Shown here in pieces: positions 25,946 to 33,598 of a stretch of DNA of 64,000 nt. Position 1 is the stretch's first letter; the number at the start of each line of letters is the position of its first letter. Source of the stretch: Ramlibacter sp. (lineage in GTDB: Bacteria; Pseudomonadota; Gammaproteobacteria; Burkholderiales; Burkholderiaceae_C); contig JAHBZN010000002.1 in NCBI GenBank assembly GCA_019635415.1, positions 682,001-746,000 of the forward strand. Reading direction: 5' to 3'. The notes under the pieces are model-generated. The model was not told where the DNA came from and searched no databases. It saw only the letters and a list, made by a program, of their open reading frames with translations. The translations under genes were made by a program, and so were the position numbers.

Positions 25946-26359
25946 TCAGGCCAGGCCGACCGAGGACCACAGCAGGTGGCCGAGGTAGCGGCTGGGCAGC
26001 AGGGTGAAGCCGCCGGCCACCACGCAGGCGCCGATGTACAGGCGCTGCATGATCTTGCGGTGGACCTCGATGTTGCCCTTGAACAGGTACCAGAAGGACG
26101 CGGACAGTGCGCCCAGCGTGACCGGGATGAGGAGGTGGATGGGGCCGAAGCCGGCAATGTGGGGCAGCTCCTTGCCGCTGATGAAGATGGCGGTGAGGGC
26201 GGTCAGCACCATCAGCGTCACCCAGGCATAGCCGAAGGCGCGGTGCAGCCGCGGGCGCTGGGTGCGGCCCTTGCGGGCCCACAGGGCGACAGGGCCGATC
26301 ACCACGGCAGCCAGGGCGGCGGTCATGTGAACGGCGACAAGGGGCGTGATCTGCAGCAT
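25946..26359 (-). CDS. DUF2306-type membrane protein
   Basis: A 137-residue membrane protein with four hydrophobic segments. The pattern LVAVHMTAALAAVVIGPVALW, the RPRLHRAFGYAWVTLMVLTALTAIFI element, and VHRKIMQRLYIGACVVAGGFT with paired conserved His residues fits the DUF2306/YozB-like heme- or quinone-binding-looking family, whose function is unknown. The start at 26359 has GGAG seven bases upstream. It is the first gene of the leftward run; its promoter should be in 26360-26545, which it shares with divergent uppP. Confidence 0.75.
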   Translation of the reverse strand: MLQITPLVAVHMTAALAAVVIGPVALWARKGRTQRPRLHRAFGYAWVTLMVLTALTAIFISGKELPHIAGFGPIHLLIPVTLGALSASFWYLFKGNIEVHRKIMQRLYIGACVVAGGFTLLPSRYLGHLLWSSVGLA

Positions 26360-26545
26360 GGTGTTCTCCGGTTTCGTCAGTGCGATGGGAGGGACTGTGC
26401 CCACCGCCGCCCCGCGCGGCCACCGGACTGCGACGAAATGCGGGAAACAGGGCGTGAAATGCGTTCGGTCGGCGCGATTTGCGCCAGGCGGCCGGGGCGC
26501 CCCGGGAGGGCGCGGCGATAATCACGCGTCTTTCTAGGAGCGCGT

Positions 26546-27370
26546 GTGGACATTGCATTGCTGGTCAAGGCCGCCGTCATGGGCGTGGTTGAGGGCCTGA
26601 CTGAATTCTTGCCGGTGTCCAGCACCGGCCACCTGATACTGACCGGCGCGCTGCTGGGCTTTGACGACGAGAAGGCCAAAGTCTTCGACATCGCGATCCA
26701 GACGGGCGCGATCCTCGCGGTCATCATCGTGTACTGGCAGAAGATCCGTGAGACGCTGGTGGCCCTGCCGACCCAGCGCCAGGCCCAGCGCTTCTCGCTC
26801 AATGTGCTGATCGCGTTCATCCCGGCCGTGGTGCTGGGCTTGCTGTTCGGCAAGGCCATCAAGGCCCATCTGTTCACGCCCCTGGTCGTGGCCAGCACGT
26901 TCATCCTGGGCGGATTCATCATCCTGTGGGCCGAGCGGCGCCAGCAGACGGCCGTGCGGGTGGCGTCGGTTGACGAGATGAGCCCGCTGGACGCGCTCAA
27001 GGTCGGGCTGGTGCAGTGTCTGGCCATGGTGCCGGGCACCAGCCGCAGCGGTTCCACCATCATCGGCGGCATGCTGCTGGGGCTGAGCCGCAAGGCGGCC
27101 ACCGACTTTTCCTTCTACCTGGCCATTCCCACGCTGATCGGGGCGGGTGTCTACAGTCTCTACAAGGAGCGGGCCCTGCTGTCGGCGGCCGACGTGCCGC
27201 TGTTTGCCGTGGGCCTGGTGTTCTCGTTCATCAGTGCGTGGCTGTGCGTGCGCTGGTTGCTGCGCTACATCTCCACCCACAGTTTCGTGCCCTTTGCCTG
27301 GTACCGCATCGCTTTCGGTCTGGTGGTGCTGGGCACGGCCTGGAGCGGTCTGGTCACCTGGGCCGCCTGA
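26546..27370 (+). CDS. uppP: Undecaprenyl-diphosphate phosphatase
   Basis: Recycles the lipid carrier of cell-wall synthesis by dephosphorylating undecaprenyl diphosphate at the periplasmic face; also called BacA because overproduction gives bacitracin resistance. The 274-residue product is full length. Conserved motifs are [15 protein letters not shown] (Glu16, Glu20, His29) and [17 protein letters not shown], with eight hydrophobic segments. It uses a GTG start at 26546, six bases after TAGGAG. Confidence 0.95.
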   Translation: MDIALLVKAAVMGVVEGLTEFLPVSSTGHLILTGALLGFDDEKAKVFDIAIQTGAILAVIIVYWQKIRETLVALPTQRQAQRFSLNVLIAFIPAVVLGLLFGKAIKAHLFTPLVVASTFILGGFIILWAERRQQTAVRVASVDEMSPLDALKVGLVQCLAMVPGTSRSGSTIIGGMLLGLSRKAATDFSFYLAIPTLIGAGVYSLYKERALLSAADVPLFAVGLVFSFISAWLCVRWLLRYISTHSFVPFAWYRIAFGLVVLGTAWSGLVTWAA

Positions 27371-27469
27371 ATACGGAAGACCGCAAGACGGTTGCATTCA
27401 GATACATCGGCGCGCATAACTTTGCGCCTGCGGTGAACAGGGTTTCAGGGCGGCTCCGACAATGCGCCC

Positions 27470-28174
27470 ATGACCCCATCCTCTGTGCATCCGCGAAGCG
27501 GCGTGGCCGCGCGGGCTTGGCTGCTGGCGCGTGTGGCTGCGGCGGCCTGTGCGCTGTCCTTGCTGGGGGCCTGCGCGGGCCCGATCCGCGCCAAGGTGAC
27601 CAATTTCAATGCCTGGCCCGCCGATGCCAGTGGCAGCACCTACAGCTATGCGCCGGGTGATCCGGCGCGCGGCGAGCTGGAGCAGGCCACCTACGATGGC
27701 TATGCGGGCGCTCAGCTGCAGAAATACGGCTTGCGGCAGGCGGCTGCCGGCGCCACCGGGCGCTTCATCGTGGAGGTCCGGGCTCATGACAGTACGCGCC
27801 AGCGCACGGTGCTGGAGCCGGTCTATGACAACCCGGTGATTTTCGTCGCGCCCACGCGTGACCGTTATGGCAACGTGTACCCCGGCTACTGGCAGCCGGA
27901 CCGTTTTGGTTCGCGCTACATCGGCGACCGCGAGGTGACACGCACCGTGCAGGTCAACCGGCTCGACGTGCGGATTCTGGATTCGCACATCACCGGTCCC
28001 CAGGGGCCCCGGCCGGTGTTCAACGCCACGGCCGTGTACGAAGGCGACAACGAGGATCTGCCCGACATGGTGCCCTACCTGGTGCGCGCGGTGTTCGATG
28101 GCTTTCCGGGACGCAATGGCAAGGTCCAGGTGGTGAAGTTCGACGCCAGGAGCGGCGAGCGGCTCGGCCGCTGA
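27470..28174 (+). CDS. DUF4136 domain lipoprotein
   Basis: A 234-residue envelope lipoprotein with lipobox LLGAC (Cys35). The mature part fits DUF4136: VTNFNAWPADASGSTYSYAP near the start, ATYDGYAGAQLQKYGLRQA (the conserved helix), and the C-terminal VPYLVRAVFDGFPGRNGKVQVV. A central Gly/Tyr-rich loop (DRYGNVYPGYWQPDRFG) is typical of the beta-proteobacterial versions. Function unknown. It converges on the hydrolase gene, and both stops lie in one palindrome. Confidence 0.85.
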   Translation: MTPSSVHPRSGVAARAWLLARVAAAACALSLLGACAGPIRAKVTNFNAWPADASGSTYSYAPGDPARGELEQATYDGYAGAQLQKYGLRQAAAGATGRFIVEVRAHDSTRQRTVLEPVYDNPVIFVAPTRDRYGNVYPGYWQPDRFGSRYIGDREVTRTVQVNRLDVRILDSHITGPQGPRPVFNATAVYEGDNEDLPDMVPYLVRAVFDGFPGRNGKVQVVKFDARSGERLGR

Positions 28175-28191
28175 GCCGGCGGCCGGCTCAG
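28171..28191. terminator. Palindrome spanning both stops of a convergent gene pair
   Basis: CTGAGCCGGC (28171-28180), one base, and GCCGGCTCAG (28182-28191) form a perfect 10-bp repeat. It contains the stop codons of the DUF4136 gene (28172-28174) and the hydrolase gene (28188-28190). It can act as a two-way hairpin, but there is no T-run. Confidence 0.45.
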
Positions 28192-28991
28192 GCGCCCAGG
28201 CCGCGCAGCGCGGCCTCGATGGCTGCGGCCGTGGCCAACGGCTTTTCCATGGGGAACAGGTGGCTGCCGTCCAGCATCATGAGACGGCCCTGAACGATCT
28301 GCTCGGTCATGGTCATGCCCACCTGCTTCATTTCTTCCGACCGGGTGCCGCCGATGAACGCCACCGGACACTTCAGCGGGTGGCGGCGCAGCAAGCGGTC
28401 CAGGTTGTCGGGCAGGGTGTTGTAGATCGCGGTCTCGATGTCGCGGTCGAAGACCAGCACCCGCTGGCCGCCAACCTCCCGCGTGCCGTGCTGTACGTAG
28501 TCGGCCAGCACCTGCGGGTCCCAATGGGCAAAGGCCTTCTTGGGCCGGAAGTAGTCCAGCGCGGCCGCCGTGCTGGCCCAGGTGTTCTTGCGCCGCCGGC
28601 TGACCTTGCCCGGCGAGACCGAACCCACCATCTGCGTTCGCTTGATGACGCCCAGCGTGGTGGCGCGCCAGCCGCCCAGGAGCGGGGAGTCGATCAGCAG
28701 CACACCGCGCGCCAGCGAGGGGTGGCGTGCAGCACACATCAGGCTCAGGAATCCGCCGAGCGAGTGACCCACGAGCCAGGCCGGCTCGCCCGCCTTGTCC
28801 ACCTCGCGCGCGGCGAAGTCGTGCAACTGCTGCACGAGGTGCGGCCAGTTGTTGGTGACCGGGTACTGGGGGTCATGGCCGAACCGGTCCACGGCCTTGA
28901 TGGTGAACCCGCGCGAACGCAGGCTCTTGAACATCACGCCATAGGTGGACGCGGGAAAGCTGTTGGCGTGGGAGAAAACGATGAGGGACAT
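28188..28991 (-). CDS. Alpha/beta hydrolase
   Basis: A 267-residue cytosolic hydrolase. Landmarks are MSLIVFSHANSFPASTYGVMF (oxyanion region), the nucleophile elbow LVGHSLGGFLSLMCA, the acid region VAFIGGTRSEEM and the catalytic His in LDGSHLFPMEKP. It lacks a signal peptide. The family includes MhpC-like C-C hydrolases and esterases; the substrate is not predictable. It lies 61 bases downstream of the TRAP permease gene and may be part of that transcript, which would suggest a role on the transported acid. Confidence 0.85.
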   Translation of the reverse strand: MSLIVFSHANSFPASTYGVMFKSLRSRGFTIKAVDRFGHDPQYPVTNNWPHLVQQLHDFAAREVDKAGEPAWLVGHSLGGFLSLMCAARHPSLARGVLLIDSPLLGGWRATTLGVIKRTQMVGSVSPGKVSRRRKNTWASTAAALDYFRPKKAFAHWDPQVLADYVQHGTREVGGQRVLVFDRDIETAIYNTLPDNLDRLLRRHPLKCPVAFIGGTRSEEMKQVGMTMTEQIVQGRLMMLDGSHLFPMEKPLATAAAIEAALRGLGA

Positions 28992-29052
28992 GGGCTGGCG
29001 GTGAAATCAGGTTCCTGATTCTGCCGCCAGCCGGGCAGGCCGCCCGCGCCGG

Positions 29053-30360
29053 TTAGCCCATGACCTTCGAGGGCAGCCAGGTCGCCAGTTCGGGAAACAC
29101 GCACAGGATCAGGATGGCCAGCACCATGCACATCATGAAGGGGAAGGCGCCTTTCAGGATGGTGGGCAGTTTCACGTCGGGCGTGATGCCGTTGATCACG
29201 AACAGGTTCAGGCCCACGGGCGGCGTGATCAGGCCGAGTTCCATGTTGATGGTCAGGATCACGCCGAACCAGATCGGATCGAAGCCGCAGGCGGTGATCA
29301 CCGGCATGAGGATAGGCGTCGTCATGAGGATGATGGCCGCGGGCGGCAGGAAGCAGCCGGCCACGAGCAGCAGCAGGTTGATGGCCCCGAGGATCACCCA
29401 GCGGTTCACCTGCAGCTCGCCGATGGCGGACGCCACGGCTTGCGTCACCTGCAGCGAGGACATCATGTAGCCGAACAGGATCGAGGTGCCGATGATCATG
29501 AGCAGCATGCCCGACTCCCGCAGGCCGTCGCGCAGGATGTGCCACAGGTCCGCCAGCCGCCACACGCGGTAGATCGCCACCACCATCACCAGGCACAGCA
29601 TGGCGCCCACGCCCGCGGCTTCCGAGGGGGTGGCAATGCCGCCGTACAGCGCGTAGACCACGCCGACGATCACCGCGATGAAGGGCAGCAGCTTGGGCAG
29701 CAGCTCGAACTTCTCGCGCAGGGTGTAGATGCGGTCTTCGTCGATCAGGCGGGTGCCGCGCTTCCAGCTGATGAACAGCGCCCAGGCCATGAACAGGCCG
29801 GTGAGCAGCAGGCCCGGGATGATGCCGGCGATGAACAACCGGCCGATCGAGGTCTCTGAGGCAATGCCATACAGGATCATGGTCACGCTGGGCGGGATCA
29901 GGATGCCCAGCGTGCCGCCGGCCGCGATGGCGCCGGTGGCCAGGTCGGCGTCGTAGCCGCGCCGGCGCATCTCGGGGATGCCCATCTTGCCGATGGCGGC
30001 GCAGGTGGCGGGCGACGAGCCGGTGAGCGCCGAGAACAGCGCGCAGGCGCCGATGTTGGAGATGACCAGCGAGCCCGGCACGCGATGCAGCCAGCGCGCC
30101 AATGCTTCATAGAGGTCGCTGCCGGCGCGCGAGGACGCCACGGCGGCGCCCATGATCACGAACATGGGCAGCGAGACCAGCGTGAAGTCGCTCAGGCCCG
30201 CGAAGATGGTTTCGGGCACGAAGTGGATGCTGTTCCAGCCGTCGAACAACACCATGAAGAACAGCGCCACGGCGCCCAGTCCGAAGGCAATGGGCAGACC
30301 GGTGGCGAGCACGCCGCAGGTCACCACGAAGATCAGCAGGCCAATGACCAGCGGGCTCAT
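29053..30360 (-). CDS. dctM: TRAP transporter large permease (DctM type)
   Basis: A 435-residue inner membrane protein with about twelve hydrophobic segments. DctM signatures include VSLPMFVIMGAAVASS, SSPATCAAIGKMGIPEMRRRGYD, and ITPPVGLNLFVINGI. It forms the sodium-driven channel of a tripartite ATP-independent transporter for carboxylic acids, together with DctQ and DctP. The gene follows dctQ by 21 bases. Confidence 0.93.
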   Translation of the reverse strand: MSPLVIGLLIFVVTCGVLATGLPIAFGLGAVALFFMVLFDGWNSIHFVPETIFAGLSDFTLVSLPMFVIMGAAVASSRAGSDLYEALARWLHRVPGSLVISNIGACALFSALTGSSPATCAAIGKMGIPEMRRRGYDADLATGAIAAGGTLGILIPPSVTMILYGIASETSIGRLFIAGIIPGLLLTGLFMAWALFISWKRGTRLIDEDRIYTLREKFELLPKLLPFIAVIVGVVYALYGGIATPSEAAGVGAMLCLVMVVAIYRVWRLADLWHILRDGLRESGMLLMIIGTSILFGYMMSSLQVTQAVASAIGELQVNRWVILGAINLLLLVAGCFLPPAAIILMTTPILMPVITACGFDPIWFGVILTINMELGLITPPVGLNLFVINGITPDVKLPTILKGAFPFMMCMVLAILILCVFPELATWLPSKVMG

Positions 30361-30381
30361 GAAAAATTCCTTCGCAGGGTG

Positions 30382-30921
30382 TTAGAGGCGGTCTTCGGCG
30401 GCCAGTCCGAACGGGAGTTCGCGGCGCGACAGGACCATGTAGGCTTCGGCCAGGAACTGCAGGCACAGCAGGCCCAGGCCCACCGGCACGGCCAGGTACG
30501 GAATCCACAGCCGTGCGCGCCAGATCGAGGGCGTGGTCTGGCCGGACTTCCAGGTCTCGTACCACCAGGGCACGGCGGCGTAGAGGAAGAAGGCGCAGAA
30601 CCCGAGCGCCAGCACGCAGCCCACGAAGTGCAGCACCCGCCGGGTGGACACGCTGACCATAAGCGGCACCACGTCCACGCTGACGTGGCCCCGCGTGAGC
30701 AGGATGAACGGGGCGCCGATGAAAGTGGCCGCCACCAGGGAGAAGGTGACGAACTCGGTCTGCCAGATCGACGACTGACCGAGTACGGCCCGCACGAACA
30801 CCATCTGGCAGACCACCCCCACCGACACCAGGATCATTGCGGCGGCCGCAACGCCGAAGAACCGGGAGACGGCATTGATGGCCGCCACCCAGGCCGGCAG
30901 GGGACCGGGCTTACTTGACAC
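30382..30921 (-). CDS. dctQ: TRAP transporter small permease (DctQ type)
   Basis: A 179-residue membrane protein with four hydrophobic segments and the DctQ element SSIWQTEFVTFSLVAATFIGAP. It supports DctM. The start appears to be a GTG at 30921 inside the end of dctP (an 11-base overlap); no ATG is well placed. The overlap indicates translational coupling with the binding-protein gene. Confidence 0.88.
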   Translation of the reverse strand: MSSKPGPLPAWVAAINAVSRFFGVAAAAMILVSVGVVCQMVFVRAVLGQSSIWQTEFVTFSLVAATFIGAPFILLTRGHVSVDVVPLMVSVSTRRVLHFVGCVLALGFCAFFLYAAVPWWYETWKSGQTTPSIWRARLWIPYLAVPVGLGLLCLQFLAEAYMVLSRRELPFGLAAEDRL

Positions 30922-31915
30922 TCAGCGCTTTCTCGATGAGTTCCTTGCCGCCGGGCACCTTCTCGGCGAAGACCTTGTAGGAGGTCTTCTGGGCCACGGC
31001 GCGCCAGGCGTCGGCTTCGGCGTCGGTCAGGGTCACGACCTGGACGTTGTTCTTCTTGTAGGTCTCGACCATCTTGTCATCCATCTTCTTGGACTCGGCC
31101 GTGAAATAGGCTTCGGCCTTCTTGGAGGCAGCGGTCAGGGCCTTCTTCTGTGCGTCGTTGAGCTTGTCCCAGCTGCGCTTGGACACCAGCACCGGCTCGT
31201 ACATGAACCACAGGGCGTTGTCGCCCGGGGCCGTCAGGCACTTGAGCTGTTCATACAGGCGGAACGAGACAAAACTGCCCGAGGAGGTATCTGTGCCCTG
31301 GGCCACGCCCTGCTGCAGCGCGTTGTAGACCTCGTTGGACGGAATGGACACGATCGAAGCGCCCGCGCCGGCCCACATCTGGGCGAAGGTGGCCCCTGCG
31401 GAGCGGACCTTCAGGCCGGCGGCGTCCTCGGGCTTGCGGATGCACTTGTCCTTGCCGCCGAAGGCGCCGGCCAGCCAGGCATCGGCCAGTACATGGGCAC
31501 CCCCCTGGTCGATGATGCCCTTGATCTCCTTCATGAACGGCGAGTTGTTGATGCGCTCGGCATGCTCATGGCTCTTGACCAGGCCGGGCATCAGCGTGGC
31601 GCCGAACTGCGGGTGAAAGCCCGAGGCGTAGTCCAGCGGGAAGGAGGTCATGTCGATCTGGCCGGTCAGCATGGCTTTCCACTGTTCCTGGGCCTTGACC
31701 AGGCTGGAGCCGGGGAATACCTTGATCTCCAGGCCGACGTTGGCAGCGTTCACCTCGCGGGCGATCATCTGCACCATCTCGTCGCGCACGTCACCCTTGC
31801 CGCCGGGGAACTGGTGGGAGGCCTTGAAGGTGATGTTGTCGGCCAGCGCGGGCGCACTGACGATGACAGCGGACAACAGGCCCGCCAGGGCGTTGATCAG
31901 GGGTCGACGATTCAT
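30911..31915 (-). CDS. dctP: TRAP transporter substrate-binding protein (DctP type)
   Basis: A 334-residue periplasmic binding protein with a signal peptide ending near ALA (about residue 24). It shows the DctP fold: ITFKASHQFPGGKGDVRDEMV, LTGQIDMTSFPLDYASGF, the arginine-bearing loop AGLKVRSAGATFAQMW that holds the ligand carboxylate, and the NEVYNALQQGVAQGTDTSSGSF signature. The substrate is a carboxylate but cannot be named. The start at 31915 has GGAG eight bases upstream; the longer reading is excluded because it runs over the operator-like site. It is first in dctPQM, divergent from a GntR regulator. Confidence 0.93.
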   Translation of the reverse strand: MNRRPLINALAGLLSAVIVSAPALADNITFKASHQFPGGKGDVRDEMVQMIAREVNAANVGLEIKVFPGSSLVKAQEQWKAMLTGQIDMTSFPLDYASGFHPQFGATLMPGLVKSHEHAERINNSPFMKEIKGIIDQGGAHVLADAWLAGAFGGKDKCIRKPEDAAGLKVRSAGATFAQMWAGAGASIVSIPSNEVYNALQQGVAQGTDTSSGSFVSFRLYEQLKCLTAPGDNALWFMYEPVLVSKRSWDKLNDAQKKALTAASKKAEAYFTAESKKMDDKMVETYKKNNVQVVTLTDAEADAWRAVAQKTSYKVFAEKVPGGKELIEKALSVK

Positions 31916-31967
31916 GGTGTTGTCTCCAGTTGGGTTGAATGGAAAAAGCAGGACGCTCCCGTCTTTG

Positions 31968-31981
31968 TATGCAAGAGCATA
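31968..31981. promoter_or_regulatory. Candidate operator in the dctP-gntR intergenic region
   Basis: TATGC-AAGA-GCATA is a perfect inverted repeat in an AT-rich island, 53 bases upstream of dctP and 96 upstream of the GntR gene. Its size and position suit a GntR (FadR-type) dimer that could control both genes. This is inference from position and symmetry. Confidence 0.5.
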
Positions 31982-32076
31982 TTTAATTAATACGTCAAGG
32001 CGATTAGTGAATACCATGATGCGGTGCCTTCCGGCCTGTGCCATGGTCCAAGGACGCGAAACGGGAGAATCCGCGC

Positions 32077-32736
32077 ATGAAAATGTCCGAACAGCTTCGG
32101 GAAAAAATCGAAGAGCTGATCGCTACCGGCGAGTTGCCGCCAGGAAGTTCACTGGAAGAGGCGGCGCTGGCCGAGCGCTACGGCGTCTCGCGCACGCCCG
32201 TGCGCGAGGCGTTGATCCAGCTTGCCACCGAAGGACTGATCGAGATGCGGCCGCGCCGCGGCGCCGTGGTGACCAGCATCAGCCCCATGCGGCTGATCGA
32301 GATGTTCGAGGTCATGGCCGAGCTGGAAGCCATGTGCGGCCGGCTTGCGGCGCGCCGCATGACCGAGCGGGAGCGGCTCGACCTGTCGGCCGCGCACGCA
32401 GCCTGCGAGGCGGCGCTGGGCGAACGCAACGACTATTTCTATTGCAACGAGCGCTTCCACGCGGCCATCTACGCCGGCAGCCACAACGGCTTCCTGAGCG
32501 AGCAGGCCCTGCAGATGCAGCGGCGGCTGCGGCCCTACCGGCGCCTGCAACTGCGTGTGCCCAACCGCATGTCAGCGTCGTTCTCGGAGCATTCGGAGAT
32601 CGTTCGGGCCATCGTGAGCGGTGACGCGCAGGCGGCGGCGCAGGCCATGCGCGATCATGTGATGGTGCAGGGTGAGCGGTTCGGCGATCTGCTGGCCTCG
32701 CTGACCGATCTCGCGCCCGCCACGGCCGAGGTCTAG
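32077..32736 (+). CDS. GntR family (FadR/FCD) transcriptional regulator
   Basis: A 219-residue regulator. The winged helix-turn-helix is at residues about 5-70 (SLEEAALAERYGVSRTPVREALIQLATEGL), followed by RRGAVVTSISPMRLIEMFEV. The C-terminal FCD ligand-binding domain contains the metal-binding type residues (Asp in ERNDYFYCNERFHAAIYAG, His in SEHSEIVRAI and RDHVMVQ). Such proteins repress transport or catabolic genes until a carboxylic acid binds. The divergent dctPQM operon is the obvious target. The ATG at 32077 (MKMSEQ) follows GGGAG. Confidence 0.9.
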   Translation: MKMSEQLREKIEELIATGELPPGSSLEEAALAERYGVSRTPVREALIQLATEGLIEMRPRRGAVVTSISPMRLIEMFEVMAELEAMCGRLAARRMTERERLDLSAAHAACEAALGERNDYFYCNERFHAAIYAGSHNGFLSEQALQMQRRLRPYRRLQLRVPNRMSASFSEHSEIVRAIVSGDAQAAAQAMRDHVMVQGERFGDLLASLTDLAPATAEV

Positions 32737-32770
32737 GGCCCCGGGCACCGGCAGGCGAGGCTCAGGGCGC

Positions 32771-33598
32771 TCAGATCAGCTTTTCCTCGGGCCGCGAAAT
32801 CTTGCGCAGCGGCTTGCTGCGCTCGGGGGCCACCATCAGGGGCACCTCGGTCTTGCCACCGTTCCACAGCGGGTCCTCGATGCTGTCGAACACCTCGCGC
32901 AGCTTCTGGCCCCAGCTGCCGTGCAGCATGCGGAAATAGGGGTTCTGGTCGTCGATGCAGACCACCTTGTCGGTCTGGAAGCTGTCGGCTTCGTACACCA
33001 CGAGGTCCAGCGGCAGGCCGACGGACAGATTGGACTTGAGCGTGGAGTCCATCGAGACCAGCGCGCATTTGGCGGCCTCGTTCAGGGGCGTGTTCGGCGT
33101 GATCACGCGGTCCAGCACCGGTTTGCCGTACTTGGATTCGCCGATCTGGAAGTACGGCGTCTCGGACGTGGCCTCGATGAAGTTGCCCGCGGAGTAGACC
33201 TGGAACAGGCGCATGCCCTCGCCCTGGATCTGGCCCCCGAAGATCAGCGTCACGTTGAACTCCACCCCCGCCAGCTTGAGCGAGGCGGCGTCGCGGTCAT
33301 AGACATGGCGCACCGCGGAGCCCAGCACGCGGGTGGCGTCGAACATGCTCTTGGCGTTCCAGATGGTGATGGGTTCGCTGTCCGGGGTCTCCTGCAACTG
33401 CTCGACCTGCAGGATTTCGCGCACCGACTGGGCTACGCTGAGGTTGCCGGCCGACAGCAGCACCATGAAGCGGTCCCCGGGCTTCTCGTAGACGATCATC
33501 TTGCGGAAGGTGCTGATGTTGTCCAGCCCCGCGTTGGTGCGCGAGTCGGACAGGAACACCAGCCCGGCGTTGAGTTTGAGGCCGACGCAGTAGGTCAT
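32771..33598 (-). CDS. Anbu-type proteasome-like peptidase
   Basis: A 275-residue member of the bacterial proteasome-homologue (Anbu/BPH) family, related to HslV and the 20S beta subunit. After removal of Met1, Thr2 would be the N-terminal nucleophile; Asp18 ([10 protein letters not shown]) and Lys33 (FRKM) complete the active site. Other family blocks are [16 protein letters not shown] and [24 protein letters not shown]. Anbu normally sits with alpha-E, ATP-grasp and transglutaminase genes, which are absent here. Instead its ATG overlaps the mutS stop by four bases (33595-33598), so it is translationally coupled to mutS. Confidence 0.88.
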   Translation of the reverse strand: MTYCVGLKLNAGLVFLSDSRTNAGLDNISTFRKMIVYEKPGDRFMVLLSAGNLSVAQSVREILQVEQLQETPDSEPITIWNAKSMFDATRVLGSAVRHVYDRDAASLKLAGVEFNVTLIFGGQIQGEGMRLFQVYSAGNFIEATSETPYFQIGESKYGKPVLDRVITPNTPLNEAAKCALVSMDSTLKSNLSVGLPLDLVVYEADSFQTDKVVCIDDQNPYFRMLHGSWGQKLREVFDSIEDPLWNGGKTEVPLMVAPERSKPLRKISRPEEKLI

